From: Solwaraspora sp. WMMD792
GTDB taxonomy: Bacteria; Actinomycetota; Actinomycetes; Mycobacteriales; Micromonosporaceae
Reading direction: 5' to 3'
Length of the DNA: 64,000 bases
Assembly: GCF_029626105.1 (NCBI RefSeq)
Contig: NZ_JARUBH010000009.1
Span: 4,464,001 to 4,528,000, forward strand
Positions 8,868 through 16,498 of this stretch are shown here, piece after piece. The translations under genes and the position numbers were made by a program. Within the stretch, counting starts at the first letter, position 1. Every line of letters begins with the position of its first letter. The notes below the pieces were generated by a model. That model worked only from the letters and a program-made list of their open reading frames with translations. It was not told where the DNA came from and did no database searches.

Positions 8868-9766
8868 CGGTCACCTCCGGTGAGGGCGAGGAACGCGTCG
8901 TCCAACGTCGCCTGCTGCAGGCGCAGCTCGCGTGGCGTGACGCCGTGCCGGGACAGCGCCGCCGCGACGGCGAAGAACAGCTCCGCACCGCCGTCGACGA
9001 CGACCTCACGACCGTCGATGGTCGCGGCGGTGACCTCCGGCAGCTCGGTCAGCAGGGCGAGGTCGAGCGGTCGGTCCGGGACGAACCGGATCCGCTGCCC
9101 GCTGTCGACGCTGGCGGCCAGCCCGGCCGGGGTGTCGAGGGCGACCACCCGGCCGGCGTCGATCACCGCGACCCGGTCGCAGAGCCGCTCCGCCTCCTCC
9201 ATCAGATGCGTGACCAGCACCAGGGTGACGCCCCGGTTGCGGACCGATTCGACAAGTCCCCAGGTGTCCCGGCGGGCCGCCGGGTCCAGCCCGGTGGTCA
9301 GCTCGTCGAGGAACGCCACCTTCGGGTCGCCGACCAGGGCCAGGGCGACGGACAGGCGCTGCTTCTGCCCGCCGGAGAGCTGGCCGAAGCGGGCGTCGTG
9401 CCGGGCGGACAGGCCGAGCAGGTCGAGCAGTTCCCGCCAGTCGGCCGGCTGCCGGTAGAAGGAGCTGTAGAGCTCCAGCGCCTCCCACACCTTGATCCGC
9501 TCCGGCAGCTGGCTCTCCTGCAGCTGCGCCCCGAGTTGCTGGCGCAGCCGCGCGCCGTCGCGCTGCGGGTCCAGGCCGAGCACCCGTACGGTGCCCCGGT
9601 CCGGCCGGCGCAGCCCGAGCGCGCACTCCACAGTGGTGGTCTTGCCGGCACCGTTACGGCCGAGGATCCCGAAGATCTCCCCCTCATCGACGGTGAACGA
9701 CACGTCGTCCACCGCGATCAGGTCGCCGTACCGCTTGTGCAGATGCTCGATCTCGATGACGGACAT
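8864..9766 (-). CDS. ABC transporter ATP-binding protein (ABC-2 exporter)
   Basis: This encodes about 300 residues. Walker A is GRNGAGKTTT, the signature LSGGQKQRL and Walker B VAFLDELTTGLDP, which has Leu where Pro is usual; the switch His lies in VTHLMEEAE. The C-terminal extension (about 215-300) resembles the DrrA-type regulatory region. It partners with the permease at 8124-8867. GAGGAG precedes the ATG at good distance. It follows the previous permease by 21 bp, so it probably belongs to the GntR-led operon. Confidence 0.92.
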   Translation of the reverse strand: MSVIEIEHLHKRYGDLIAVDDVSFTVDEGEIFGILGRNGAGKTTTVECALGLRRPDRGTVRVLGLDPQRDGARLRQQLGAQLQESQLPERIKVWEALELYSSFYRQPADWRELLDLLGLSARHDARFGQLSGGQKQRLSVALALVGDPKVAFLDELTTGLDPAARRDTWGLVESVRNRGVTLVLVTHLMEEAERLCDRVAVIDAGRVVALDTPAGLAASVDSGQRIRFVPDRPLDLALLTELPEVTAATIDGREVVVDGGAELFFAVAAALSRHGVTPRELRLQQATLDDAFLALTGGDR

Positions 9767-9787
9767 GGCGTCGCTCCTCAGCTCTCC

Positions 9788-10513
9788 TCAGCCGGAGATC
9801 TTCTTCAGTGGCAGCCGGCGGACCAGCAGCCAGGTGACGGCACCGGCGACCAGCAGGGTCAGCAGCGCGATCGCCGTCCCGGTGCCAGCGTGTGCCTCGT
9901 CGTCAAGGCCGAGCATCCGGGCGAGGCCGAACCCGGTCCATTCGGTACGGAAGCCGATCTCGACGACGAACGCCGGCAGCAGCACCACTGGCAGCAGCAA
10001 CGTCCCCCACCAGGGATTGAGCAGGTGGTAGACGATCGCGGTCAGTACCCCGGCCGCCATGTAGCCCAGGTTGACCAGGCTGTACTCCAGCCAGATCGCG
10101 GCGGCGTCGCCTGCCGAACCGACCAGGTACGGCTCGGTGAGCCCGTCGAGCAGACCGAAGACGTCGAGGGTCAGGTATTCGAGGCCGAAGCCGAGCGTCG
10201 TCAGGGTGGAGAAGCCGAGGGCGTACGGCACGAGGAAGCCCCAGGAGCCGATCAGCGCGTCCCGCCGGGTGACGCCGTGGGCGACGAACATCGGCAGGTA
10301 GGTGCCGACGGCGATGATGCCGAACACGAAGGTGAACCAGCGCGGTGCCTGCAGGCCCATGTTCTGCCACATGCTCGCTTCGACCGTGCCGAACCTGGCG
10401 ATCAGGCCGATGACCACGGCCCAGACCAGGTAGATGATCGTCCAGTACCACCCGGCCAGCGGCAGCGACCGGCGCAGCAGCGTACGGGTGACCTTCCAGG
10501 CGGTGGCGTTCAT
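9788..10513 (-). CDS. six-helix membrane protein, likely permease partner of the adjacent YtrB-like ATPase
   Basis: This encodes about 241 residues and is almost entirely hydrophobic, with about six helices and a conserved-looking HGVTRRDAL loop, typical of ABC permeases beside YtrA-type GntR regulators. It overlaps the ATPase stop by 4 bp (10510-10513). No enzyme motifs are present. The pairing is inferred from position. Confidence 0.75.
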   Translation of the reverse strand: MNATAWKVTRTLLRRSLPLAGWYWTIIYLVWAVVIGLIARFGTVEASMWQNMGLQAPRWFTFVFGIIAVGTYLPMFVAHGVTRRDALIGSWGFLVPYALGFSTLTTLGFGLEYLTLDVFGLLDGLTEPYLVGSAGDAAAIWLEYSLVNLGYMAAGVLTAIVYHLLNPWWGTLLLPVVLLPAFVVEIGFRTEWTGFGLARMLGLDDEAHAGTGTAIALLTLLVAGAVTWLLVRRLPLKKISG

Positions 10514-11403
10514 CGCCGGGCCTCCTTGTCCGTGGTGTCCGCCGTGAGGTGTACGAACAGGTCCTGCAGCCCGATCGGGCCGAGCTCCAGGCCGGCGGCG
10601 CGGGCGGCGGCCCGGTCGCCGTCGTCGATGGCCCCGAAGACGGTGGTGGACCGGGTGCCGCCGAGCTGCTGGCTGCCGAGCACGGTGCGTCCGGCGACGA
10701 ACGTGTCGACGGCGGCGGCCGGGCCGGTCACCGCCGTCCCCCGGGCGCGCAGCGTCTCGGTCTCCTCGTGGGCGACCAGCCGGCCCCGGTGCAGCACCAC
10801 CACCTCCTCGAACAGCGACCCGACCTCCTCGATCAGGTGGGTGGAGAGCACGATGGTGCGCGGGTGCGCGAGGTAGTCGTTGAGCACTTCCTCGTAGAAG
10901 GCGTACCGGCTGGGGGCGTCGAGGCCGAGGTAGGCCTCGTCGAAGATGGTCAGCGGCGCCCGGGCAGCCAGCCCGAGGGTGACGCTGAGCGCCGACTTCA
11001 TGCCCCGGCTCAGGCCGTTGAGTCGCTTACGCATCGGCAGGTCGAAGCGCTCGACCAGGCGGGCGGCGTAGTCGGCGTCCCAGTTGGGCCGCAGTGTCGC
11101 GGCGAGGTCCAGGATGCAGCTGACCCGGTCGGTGTCCTGGGCGTCGACCTTGTCCCGGACGAAGGCGATCTGCGACATGATCGCCGCGTTCTCGAACGGG
11201 TCCTCACCGCCGATCCGCACCGTCCCGCTGGTCGCCTGCCGGAAAGCGGACAGTACGGCGAGCAGGCTGGTCTTGCCGGAGCCGTTGCGGCCGAGTAGTC
11301 CGTAGATCTTGCCCGGGGCGAGAGTGAGGTCGAGCGAGTCGACGGCGACGGTGTCGCCGTAGCGGACGGTGAGGTCGTGGGTCTCGATGCCCAGGCCGGT
11401 CAC
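10510..11403 (-). CDS. ABC transporter ATP-binding protein (YtrB-like)
   Basis: This encodes about 297 residues. Walker A is GRNGSGKTSL and Walker B is APLTIFDEAYLGLD. The signature region is degenerate (LNGLSRGMKSALSV), as is common for YtrB/GntR-linked ATPases, and a switch His lies in LSTHLIEEV. It overlaps the regulator gene by 4 bp (11400-11403) and the permease gene by 4 bp, so regulator, ATPase and permease are tightly coupled. Confidence 0.9.
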   Translation of the reverse strand: MTGLGIETHDLTVRYGDTVAVDSLDLTLAPGKIYGLLGRNGSGKTSLLAVLSAFRQATSGTVRIGGEDPFENAAIMSQIAFVRDKVDAQDTDRVSCILDLAATLRPNWDADYAARLVERFDLPMRKRLNGLSRGMKSALSVTLGLAARAPLTIFDEAYLGLDAPSRYAFYEEVLNDYLAHPRTIVLSTHLIEEVGSLFEEVVVLHRGRLVAHEETETLRARGTAVTGPAAAVDTFVAGRTVLGSQQLGGTRSTTVFGAIDDGDRAAARAAGLELGPIGLQDLFVHLTADTTDKEARR

Positions 11404-11768
11404 TGGTGTTCCCCTTCTGCTGCATGTTGAATGCGGGCGACGACCTCGGTCAACGGGATGCCGATGATCCGGGCCTCGGTGACCATCGGGTCGACAACCT
11501 CGGTGAAGAACCGGTCGCGGCGTTGGCCGCGCAGCGTCTCGCGGGCGTTGGGGCTGACGAACATGCCGATGCCCCGCTTCTTGAACAGCACGCCCTCGTC
11601 GATGAGCTGATGGAAGCCCTTGGCGGCGGTGGCGGGGTTGATCCGGTAGTAGCTGGCGTACTGGTTGGTGGACATGACCTGCTCGCCCTCCTGCAGCGCC
11701 CCGCTCAGGATGTCGCTTTTGATCTTGTCGGCTATCTGCTGATAGATCGGACTTCGATCATCGAACAC
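11400..11768 (-). CDS. GntR-family regulator, YtrA subfamily
   Basis: This encodes about 122 residues. The N-terminal winged helix spans about 1-75 (SPIYQQIADKIKSDILSG, then the YRINPATAAKGFHQL recognition region). A short C-terminal helical tail follows, which is the YtrA hallmark; there is no large ligand domain. It leads the ABC operon 11768-8124. YtrA-type proteins repress their own transporter operon and respond to cell-wall stress in other bacteria. The start is GTG, with GAGGTG 5 nt upstream. A dyad at 11789-11812 is its likely operator. Confidence 0.9.
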   Translation of the reverse strand: MFDDRSPIYQQIADKIKSDILSGALQEGEQVMSTNQYASYYRINPATAAKGFHQLIDEGVLFKKRGIGMFVSPNARETLRGQRRDRFFTEVVDPMVTEARIIGIPLTEVVARIQHAAEGEHQ

Positions 11769-11788
11769 GGGAGCACCTCTGGTTCACT

Positions 11789-11812
11789 GGTTCGTTACTC
11801 GTGTAATGAACC
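11789..11812. promoter_or_regulatory. probable YtrA/GntR operator (inverted repeat)
   Basis: GGTTCGTTAC, a 4-nt spacer, then GTAATGAACC: 10-bp arms with one mismatch, 20 bp before the regulator start. A third GGTTCA half-site lies at 11781-11786. Its place in the regulator's promoter fits autoregulation; binding is inferred. Confidence 0.7.
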
Positions 11813-11914
11813 GTAGCACCGAGGAACCAACCCAGTCCAGCCCGCCAGCGGTGTCCGTCACCACCACGACACCCGGACGCCTTCCCCCGCACGGCAGGGG
11901 CGATAGTTGACGCC

Positions 11915-12775
11915 ATGAGCGACAAGGCGGCGGACCAGCCGGCCATCGAGGTACGCGGGCTGCGCAAGATGTACGCCGGGACACCGGCGGTGGACGGGGT
12001 CGACCTGACCGTGCGGCGCGGCGAGGTGTTCGCTCTGCTCGGCCCGAACGGCGCTGGCAAGACCACCACCGTCGAGATCCTGGAGGGCTACCGCCGCCGC
12101 GACGCCGGCGAGGTGCGGGTGCTCGGCGTCGACCCCGACCCTGGTACGCCGCAGTGGCGCTCCCGGATCGGCATCGTGCTGCAGGGCACCGGCGAGTTCG
12201 ACGAGTTGACCGTCGCCGAGGTCGTCGGCCACTTCGCCGCGTTCTACCCGGTACCGGACGACCCGGCGGCGGTGATCGACCGGGTCGGCCTGTCCGCCAA
12301 GGCCCGCGCCCGCACCCACACGCTGTCCGGCGGGCAGAAGCGTCGTCTGGACGTGGCGCTCGGCATCGTCGGCCGACCGGAGCTGCTCTTCCTCGACGAG
12401 CCGACCACCGGCTTCGACCCGGAGGCCCGCCGTGAGTTCTGGGAGCTGATCCGGTCACTCGCCGGTGCCGGCACCACCATCCTGCTGACCACCCACTACC
12501 TGGACGAGGCCGAAGCCCTCGCCGACCGGGTCGGCGTGATCGCCGCCGGTCGGCTCGTCGAGGTGGCACCCCCGGCCGAGCTGGGTGGCCGGCGGGACGC
12601 CCTGGCCACCGTCTCCTGGCGTACCGCCGACGGGACGGCGCATCGCGAGGAGAGCGCCACGCCGACGAAGCTGGTCGCCGAGCTGGCCGCGCGCTTCGAC
12701 GGCGAGGTGCCCGGTCTGACCGTCACCCGGCCCACCCTGGAAGACGTCTACCTGCGGATGATTGGACACAAGTGA
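11915..12775 (+). CDS. ABC transporter ATP-binding protein (DrrA-like)
   Basis: This encodes about 286 residues. Walker A is GPNGAGKTTT, the signature LSGGQKRRLD, Walker B LLFLDEPTTGFDP and the switch TTHYLDEAEAL, all intact. The C-terminal region (about 215-286) ends in the LEDVYLRMIG motif common to ABC-2 exporter ATPases. The stop overlaps the GTG of the next gene, so it is coupled to that permease. It is divergent from the GntR operon across a 146-bp region that carries the dyad at 11789-11812. Confidence 0.93.
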   Translation: MSDKAADQPAIEVRGLRKMYAGTPAVDGVDLTVRRGEVFALLGPNGAGKTTTVEILEGYRRRDAGEVRVLGVDPDPGTPQWRSRIGIVLQGTGEFDELTVAEVVGHFAAFYPVPDDPAAVIDRVGLSAKARARTHTLSGGQKRRLDVALGIVGRPELLFLDEPTTGFDPEARREFWELIRSLAGAGTTILLTTHYLDEAEALADRVGVIAAGRLVEVAPPAELGGRRDALATVSWRTADGTAHREESATPTKLVAELAARFDGEVPGLTVTRPTLEDVYLRMIGHK

Positions 12776-13647
12776 ACGCGACCACCGGCGGCACCGCCGG
12801 CGCTGTAACCTCTCCAGCGGCCGGCGCCCCCGGCACCTCGGCGGCCGTCACCCGGGTCGGGCCGGCGCGGCTGGGGCTGCGGCAGGGCAAGTTGGAGATC
12901 CGGCAGTTCATGCGCAGCCGCGAGTCGGTCGTCTTCACGATGGCCTTCCCGGTCATCATGATCCTGATCTTCGCGTCGATCTTCACCGGCGAGATCACCG
13001 ACGGCGTCCGGTTCACCCAGTACTTCATCACCGGCATGATCGCCACCGGGCTGATGACCGTCGGGTTCCAGAGCCTGGCCATCCAGATCCCGATCGAGCG
13101 GGACCGGGGTGTACTCAAGCGGCTGCGCGGCACCCCGATGCCGAAATGGGTCTACTTCGCCGGCAAGGTCATCATGGTGGCGGTGATCGGGTTCGCCGAA
13201 ACGGTGCTCCTGCTGGCCGTTGCGACCCTGCTGTTCGACCTGCAGCTGCCGGACACGGCGTTCAAGTGGTTCACCCTGGGCTGGGTGTCGGTGCTCGGCA
13301 TCACCGCCTGCACGCTGTGCGGCATCGCGTTCTCGTCGCTGGCCCGCAGCGGCCGCAGCGCCTCGGCGGTGGCCACCCCGGTGTCACTGGTGCTGCAGTT
13401 CACTTCCGGCGTCTTCTTCGTCTTCACCGCGCTGCCCGGCTGGATGCAGCAGATCGCCGCGCTGTTTCCGCTCAAGTGGATGTGCCAGGGGCTGCGCTCG
13501 GTCTTCCTGCCGGAAGCTTTCGGCACGCAGGAGCCGGGCGGCTCGTTCGAGCTCGGCATGGTCGCGCTGGTGCTCGCCATCTGGTGCGTCATCGGCCTGG
13601 TGCTCTGCCTGACCACGTTCCGCTGGACCACCAAACGCGACGGCTGA
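12772..13647 (+). CDS. ABC-2 type transporter permease (DrrB-like)
   Basis: This encodes about 291 residues. A Gly/Ala-rich cytoplasmic head of about 35 residues precedes six hydrophobic segments with the conserved ERDRGVLKRLRGTPMP motif and FTALPGWMQ before the last periplasmic loop. It begins at a GTG that overlaps the ATPase stop (GTGA). It forms one exporter with the preceding gene; substrate unknown. Confidence 0.9.
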   Translation: MNATTGGTAGAVTSPAAGAPGTSAAVTRVGPARLGLRQGKLEIRQFMRSRESVVFTMAFPVIMILIFASIFTGEITDGVRFTQYFITGMIATGLMTVGFQSLAIQIPIERDRGVLKRLRGTPMPKWVYFAGKVIMVAVIGFAETVLLLAVATLLFDLQLPDTAFKWFTLGWVSVLGITACTLCGIAFSSLARSGRSASAVATPVSLVLQFTSGVFFVFTALPGWMQQIAALFPLKWMCQGLRSVFLPEAFGTQEPGGSFELGMVALVLAIWCVIGLVLCLTTFRWTTKRDG

Positions 13648-13676
13648 CTCCCGGGGCACCAAGGTGCGCGCCGAGG

Positions 13677-13718
13677 CTTGATGCCTCAGGTGCATCTTGA
13701 TGCACCTGAGGCATCAAG
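13677..13718. terminator. perfect 19-bp-arm palindrome, likely terminator
   Basis: CTTGATGCCTCAGGTGCAT, the loop CTTG, then the exact reverse complement. It starts 29 bp after the permease stop. There is no T tract, so it would be an actinobacterial hairpin-only terminator or a mobile palindromic unit. Confidence 0.7.
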
Positions 13719-13920
13719 CTCAACCGGTACCCCAACCCCGCGAGGCGACACGACCGCCGACACCCCAGCCATCGACACCGCGGAGTGGCGCGTGTCAACG
13801 GTCTCTTGATCTCGTAGGCGCCCCAGGCACCCGGATGGCACGGGCGCGGTGAACATGACTCTCGTGGGTCCAGGTCAGCCCCGGTGGCGCGGATCATCAT
13901 CCTCGCCTTGCCGAACCGCT

Positions 13921-13981
13921 ATCGAGGTGAGGCCTACGCACGTTATTTCCGCGTTTTAACGTGCGTAGGCCTCACCTCGAT
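13921..13981. repeat. perfect 25-bp-arm palindrome overlapping the GntR gene end
   Basis: The arms 13921-13945 and 13957-13981 are exact reverse complements around an 11-nt AT-richer loop. The right arm covers the last codons and stop (13972-13974) of the small GntR gene. It is shared by both strands, so it could end transcription from either side. Confidence 0.85.
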
Positions 13982-14202
13982 GGGCCAGTGGAGTCGCTGA
14001 CATAGACGCCGCGTCCCTGCTGGCCGTACACGAGGCGTTCTGCCTTGAGCTGGATCATCACAAAACGGATGACCGTCTCGCTCACGTCATAGTGCGCCAT
14101 GAGTTGACGGGTGGTCGGCAACCTGTCGCCAGGCTTGAGGACTCCGCTGCGGATCTGCTCGGCGATGTCGGTGGCGATCTGCTGGTACAGCGGCGTAGCC
14201 AT
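13972..14202 (-). CDS. small GntR-family winged-helix regulator
   Basis: This encodes about 76 residues, little more than the DNA-binding domain (MATPLYQQIATDIAEQIRSG, RQLMAHYDVSETVIRFVM, then the wing GQQGRGVYV). It has no effector domain. Such mini-GntR proteins are typical of actinomycete mobile elements (KorSA-like). It sits next to an AlpA-like gene, and the pair resembles the GntR/Xis arrangement at 62.2-63.9 kb. It may be a remnant of an older element. Confidence 0.8.
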   Translation of the reverse strand: MATPLYQQIATDIAEQIRSGVLKPGDRLPTTRQLMAHYDVSETVIRFVMIQLKAERLVYGQQGRGVYVSDSTGPSR

Positions 14203-14263
14203 CGGCGCTCCCTCGGTCGGCAGCCTCAAGACACCACACGCCGGGGATCGGCGGTCAGCGTGG

Positions 14264-14458
14264 TCAGTCCTCGCGCTGGCTCGGCCGGTTGGCGGCGATC
14301 CAGGCCGCCACCTCGTCACGGCTCCAGATCCGCATCCGGCCGTTGCCCACCACGTCGATCGGCTCGGGGAATCCTGGCCGGCGAACGATCTCCACGGCCC
14401 TCGTCCGCGACACGCCGCCGAGCATCGTGGCGATGTCTGCCAGGGCGACGAGCTTCAC
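14264..14458 (-). CDS. AlpA/excisionase-like DNA-binding protein
   Basis: This encodes about 64 residues starting at GTG (VKLVALADIATMLGG). A MerR-like helix-turn-helix (VSRTRAVEIVRR) is followed by GFPEPIDVVGNGRMRIWSRDEVAAWI, the usual layout of AlpA/Xis proteins. The gene at 63652-63852 has the same plan. No integrase gene is adjacent, so here it is either a stray regulator or a relic. Confidence 0.75.
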   Translation of the reverse strand: MKLVALADIATMLGGVSRTRAVEIVRRPGFPEPIDVVGNGRMRIWSRDEVAAWIAANRPSQRED

Positions 14459-14787
14459 GACCTGAACGTAGGTCGGCAAGGTGTTACTACTTCAGCACTT
14501 ACCGACTTGACACTGTCGAAGTGATAAGTGAGGCTGTTGGGCACACAGATGAGCCCGTGAGTGACAGCGGTCGGGGCGGGTAGCGAGTCACGCCGCTGGG
14601 CGTCCCGGCCCCGAAGGTTCGCCCTGGTCGCCGTACCGCCGAGGAGGGCTGCGGCGACCGGGGTGGGGTGGCCCGCCGGCATCGGCAAGCGGCAGGGCCA
14701 CCCCGTCCACCCGTCACCGGCAACCCGGCACACGAATGAACGGAACCCGCAGCAGCGGCAGCAGCGAGCAATGGGGAGGAACACCAG
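14459..14787. other. intergenic region with AT-richer repeat cluster
   Basis: About 330 bp upstream of the AlpA-like gene. At 14486-14530 is an AT-richer stretch with repeated ACTT/AAGT elements and a CACTTA...TAAGTG dyad (14496-14501 with 14525-14530), a plausible promoter-operator. The remainder to 14787 shows no gene. A strong ribosome binding site GGGAGGA occurs at 14774-14780. Confidence 0.45.
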
Positions 14788-14835
14788 ATGCGTGAACTGT
14801 GACGCCGGTGGCAGGTCCGCCGGCAACGACGCGCG

Positions 14836-15192
14836 ATGGCCGCCACACCACCGGCGTCCTGGCCCGCCGGCAGCGCCACCGGCGTCTACCGGACACCCGG
14901 CAACCCCGCCGGCCACAACCAACGCGGGTCGGCGTACCGGCCGATCCGGCCCTGGCAGGTCCGCAGCCACCGCTTCCCGACGGTCCCCCGGCGTGGCGGC
15001 GGCCGGGGCCTGGACCCCGGCGAGGTCGCCGCGTTCCTCGACCGCGTCGCTCACGATCTTGGCATCGTGTACGCCGAACTCGAACGCACCTGGGAACAGA
15101 ACGACCGGATCAAGGACGCGCTGCGCCGCTGGCAGTCCGCCCAGGCAACGCCCACTCGGCACGGCGTCTACCAGGCCGGCGCGCGCCGGTGA
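14836..15192 (+). CDS. DivIVA-domain protein, probably 5'-truncated by a stop codon
   Basis: This encodes about 118 residues from ATG 14836. The C-terminal part (RPWQVRSHRF, then LDPGEVAAFLDRVAHDLGIVYAEL and RIKDALRRWQSAQA) matches short DivIVA-domain proteins of Micromonosporaceae. The only good ribosome binding site (14774-14780) serves an ATG at 14788 in the same frame, but TGA follows after four codons (14800-14802). Either translation restarts at 14836, which has no clear binding site, or the gene is a recent pseudogene. Its stop overlaps the GTG of the acetyltransferase gene. Confidence 0.65.
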   Translation: MAATPPASWPAGSATGVYRTPGNPAGHNQRGSAYRPIRPWQVRSHRFPTVPRRGGGRGLDPGEVAAFLDRVAHDLGIVYAELERTWEQNDRIKDALRRWQSAQATPTRHGVYQAGARR

Positions 15193-15854
15193 CCGGGTCG
15201 ACGCCGGTCGCCGGCAGCAGTGGCGGTCCGGCGCTGACCGTACGGACCGCCACGGCCGCCGACGTCGAACCCCTGGCCGAGTTGCTGGCACAGGCGTGCG
15301 TACTGGACCCGGTGGTGTCCTGGCTGATCAACGACCACGCGTTGCGGTACCTGACGATGCACCGGTTCTTCACCGCCGAGCTGGAGTACGCCGTACGGCA
15401 CGGCATCGTCGACGTGGTCGGGCACTGCGACGGCGTGGCGATCTGGTACCCGCACCCGGCAGACCGGCTCCTGTCGGCGGAACATCAGCGGCGCAGATTG
15501 CGGGCCTGCGGCGACCACCACGGACCGTACGCGCACTACACCTACACCGCCGGCCGCCTGGAACCGACCGGTCGGCACCACCACCTGGCATTCCTGGCCG
15601 CCGCGCCCTGGCTACGCCGCCAAGGCATCGGGTCGGCGCTGCTCGCCGCGCATCATGCCCGGCTGGACCGGATCGGCATGCCGGCGGTGGTCGAGGCGAG
15701 CAGCCAGCGGCAGCGGGCGTTCCACGAACGCCACGGCTACCGCGTCGTACGGGTGGCGCACCTGCCGGCCGGCGGGCCGCCGCTGTCGGCGATGCGCCGC
15801 TCCGGCGACCCGGTCGACCAACCACCCCTGGCGGCGGCGCTGCGCGTCAGCTGA
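15189..15854 (+). CDS. GNAT-family N-acetyltransferase
   Basis: This encodes about 221 residues from a GTG overlapping the previous stop. The GNAT acetyl-CoA loop is RRQGIGSALL (residues about 142-151), followed by the conserved ASSQRQRAFHERHGY segment near the C-terminus. The N-terminal part TVRTATAADVEPLAELL is also typical. The acceptor substrate cannot be deduced. Confidence 0.87.
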   Translation: MTGSTPVAGSSGGPALTVRTATAADVEPLAELLAQACVLDPVVSWLINDHALRYLTMHRFFTAELEYAVRHGIVDVVGHCDGVAIWYPHPADRLLSAEHQRRRLRACGDHHGPYAHYTYTAGRLEPTGRHHHLAFLAAAPWLRRQGIGSALLAAHHARLDRIGMPAVVEASSQRQRAFHERHGYRVVRVAHLPAGGPPLSAMRRSGDPVDQPPLAAALRVS

Positions 15855-15867
15855 ACCGATGCGATCG

Positions 15868-16155
15868 TTACGGGCGGTGAACATCCGCTCGGTGGTCGAT
15901 GCGGGTGACATGAACCGTTCGGTTGTCCTCGTCGATCCGGTAGACCACCCGATACGCGCCGCGTCGTGCCGAGTGATAACCGGTCAGTTCGCGGGTCAAC
16001 GGCTTGCCGACCACATGGGGCCTTTCCAGTAGCGGGCCGGTCAGGAACTGACCGACGGCCATCGCGACGGCCAGCGGCAGGCCGACAGGTGGTCCCTCGG
16101 TCAGGGCTCGCCGGGCAGCGGGCGCTACGGAGAGTCGGTACGCCTCGTCGCTCAC
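15868..16155 (-). CDS. RelE/ParE-family toxin
   Basis: This encodes about 95 residues with the RelE layout: YRLSVAPAARRAL at the start, then LTGPLLERPHVVGKPL, and the core YHSARRGAYRVVYRIDEDNRTVHVTRIDHR. The basic residues that contact mRNA in RelE-type RNases are present (SARRGAYRVVYR). It overlaps the antitoxin gene by 4 bp (16152-16155), as expected for a two-gene module with the antitoxin first. Confidence 0.88.
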   Translation of the reverse strand: MSDEAYRLSVAPAARRALTEGPPVGLPLAVAMAVGQFLTGPLLERPHVVGKPLTRELTGYHSARRGAYRVVYRIDEDNRTVHVTRIDHRADVHRP

Positions 16156-16439
16156 TGCTGTTCGCGCTCCGCGCGGTCAGCAAGCTGGCGCAGTAGTTCG
16201 TCAGCGTCGACGCCGTGGCCAGCGGCGATGTCAGCCTCAGCCTGCCGGATCTCCTCCACTGCGCCAGGCGTGGACAACAGGTCGAGGGTCTCCTCGAGGG
16301 CCTCCAGGTCAGACACCGACATGATGACCGCTTCAGGTCGTCCGTTTCGGGTGATCACCACCCGCTCGTGGGTATCACGGACCTCATCGAGGACGGCAGA
16401 CAGCCTTGCCTTGGCGTCCGCGAGCGGAATAGTAGCCAT
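16152..16439 (-). CDS. Phd/YefM-family antitoxin
   Basis: This encodes about 95 residues. The N-terminal Phd/YefM DNA-binding fold is MATIPLADAKARLSAVLDEV, then ERVVITRNGRPEAVIMSVSDLEAL. The C-terminal acidic helix wraps the toxin in this family. The ATG at 16439 is used; it lies inside an inverted repeat, so repression could block both transcription and translation. Confidence 0.9.
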   Translation of the reverse strand: MATIPLADAKARLSAVLDEVRDTHERVVITRNGRPEAVIMSVSDLEALEETLDLLSTPGAVEEIRQAEADIAAGHGVDADELLRQLADRAEREQQ

Positions 16440-16450
16440 GACTACTATTC
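16427..16450. promoter_or_regulatory. toxin-antitoxin operator spanning the start codon
   Basis: GAATAGTAG, six spacer bases that include the antitoxin ATG, then CTACTATTC: perfect 9-bp arms. Position and symmetry fit an autoregulatory Phd/YefM site. Confidence 0.75.
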
Positions 16451-16498
16451 TAGTCACGAACCTCGGTCACGTTGCCATGTCAGTAGCTGGCGTCGAGG

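Noticed and set aside
9775-9791. Short CTCCTCAG duplication at the end of the YtrB-linked permease gene
   Set aside because: Only 8 bp and close to a ribosome-binding purine run of the next gene; too short to add to the stop-codon duplication set.
14800-14802. In-frame TGA as a possible selenocysteine codon
   Set aside because: It is only the fifth codon, the protein family has no Cys or Sec there, and no selenocysteine insertion hairpin is evident.
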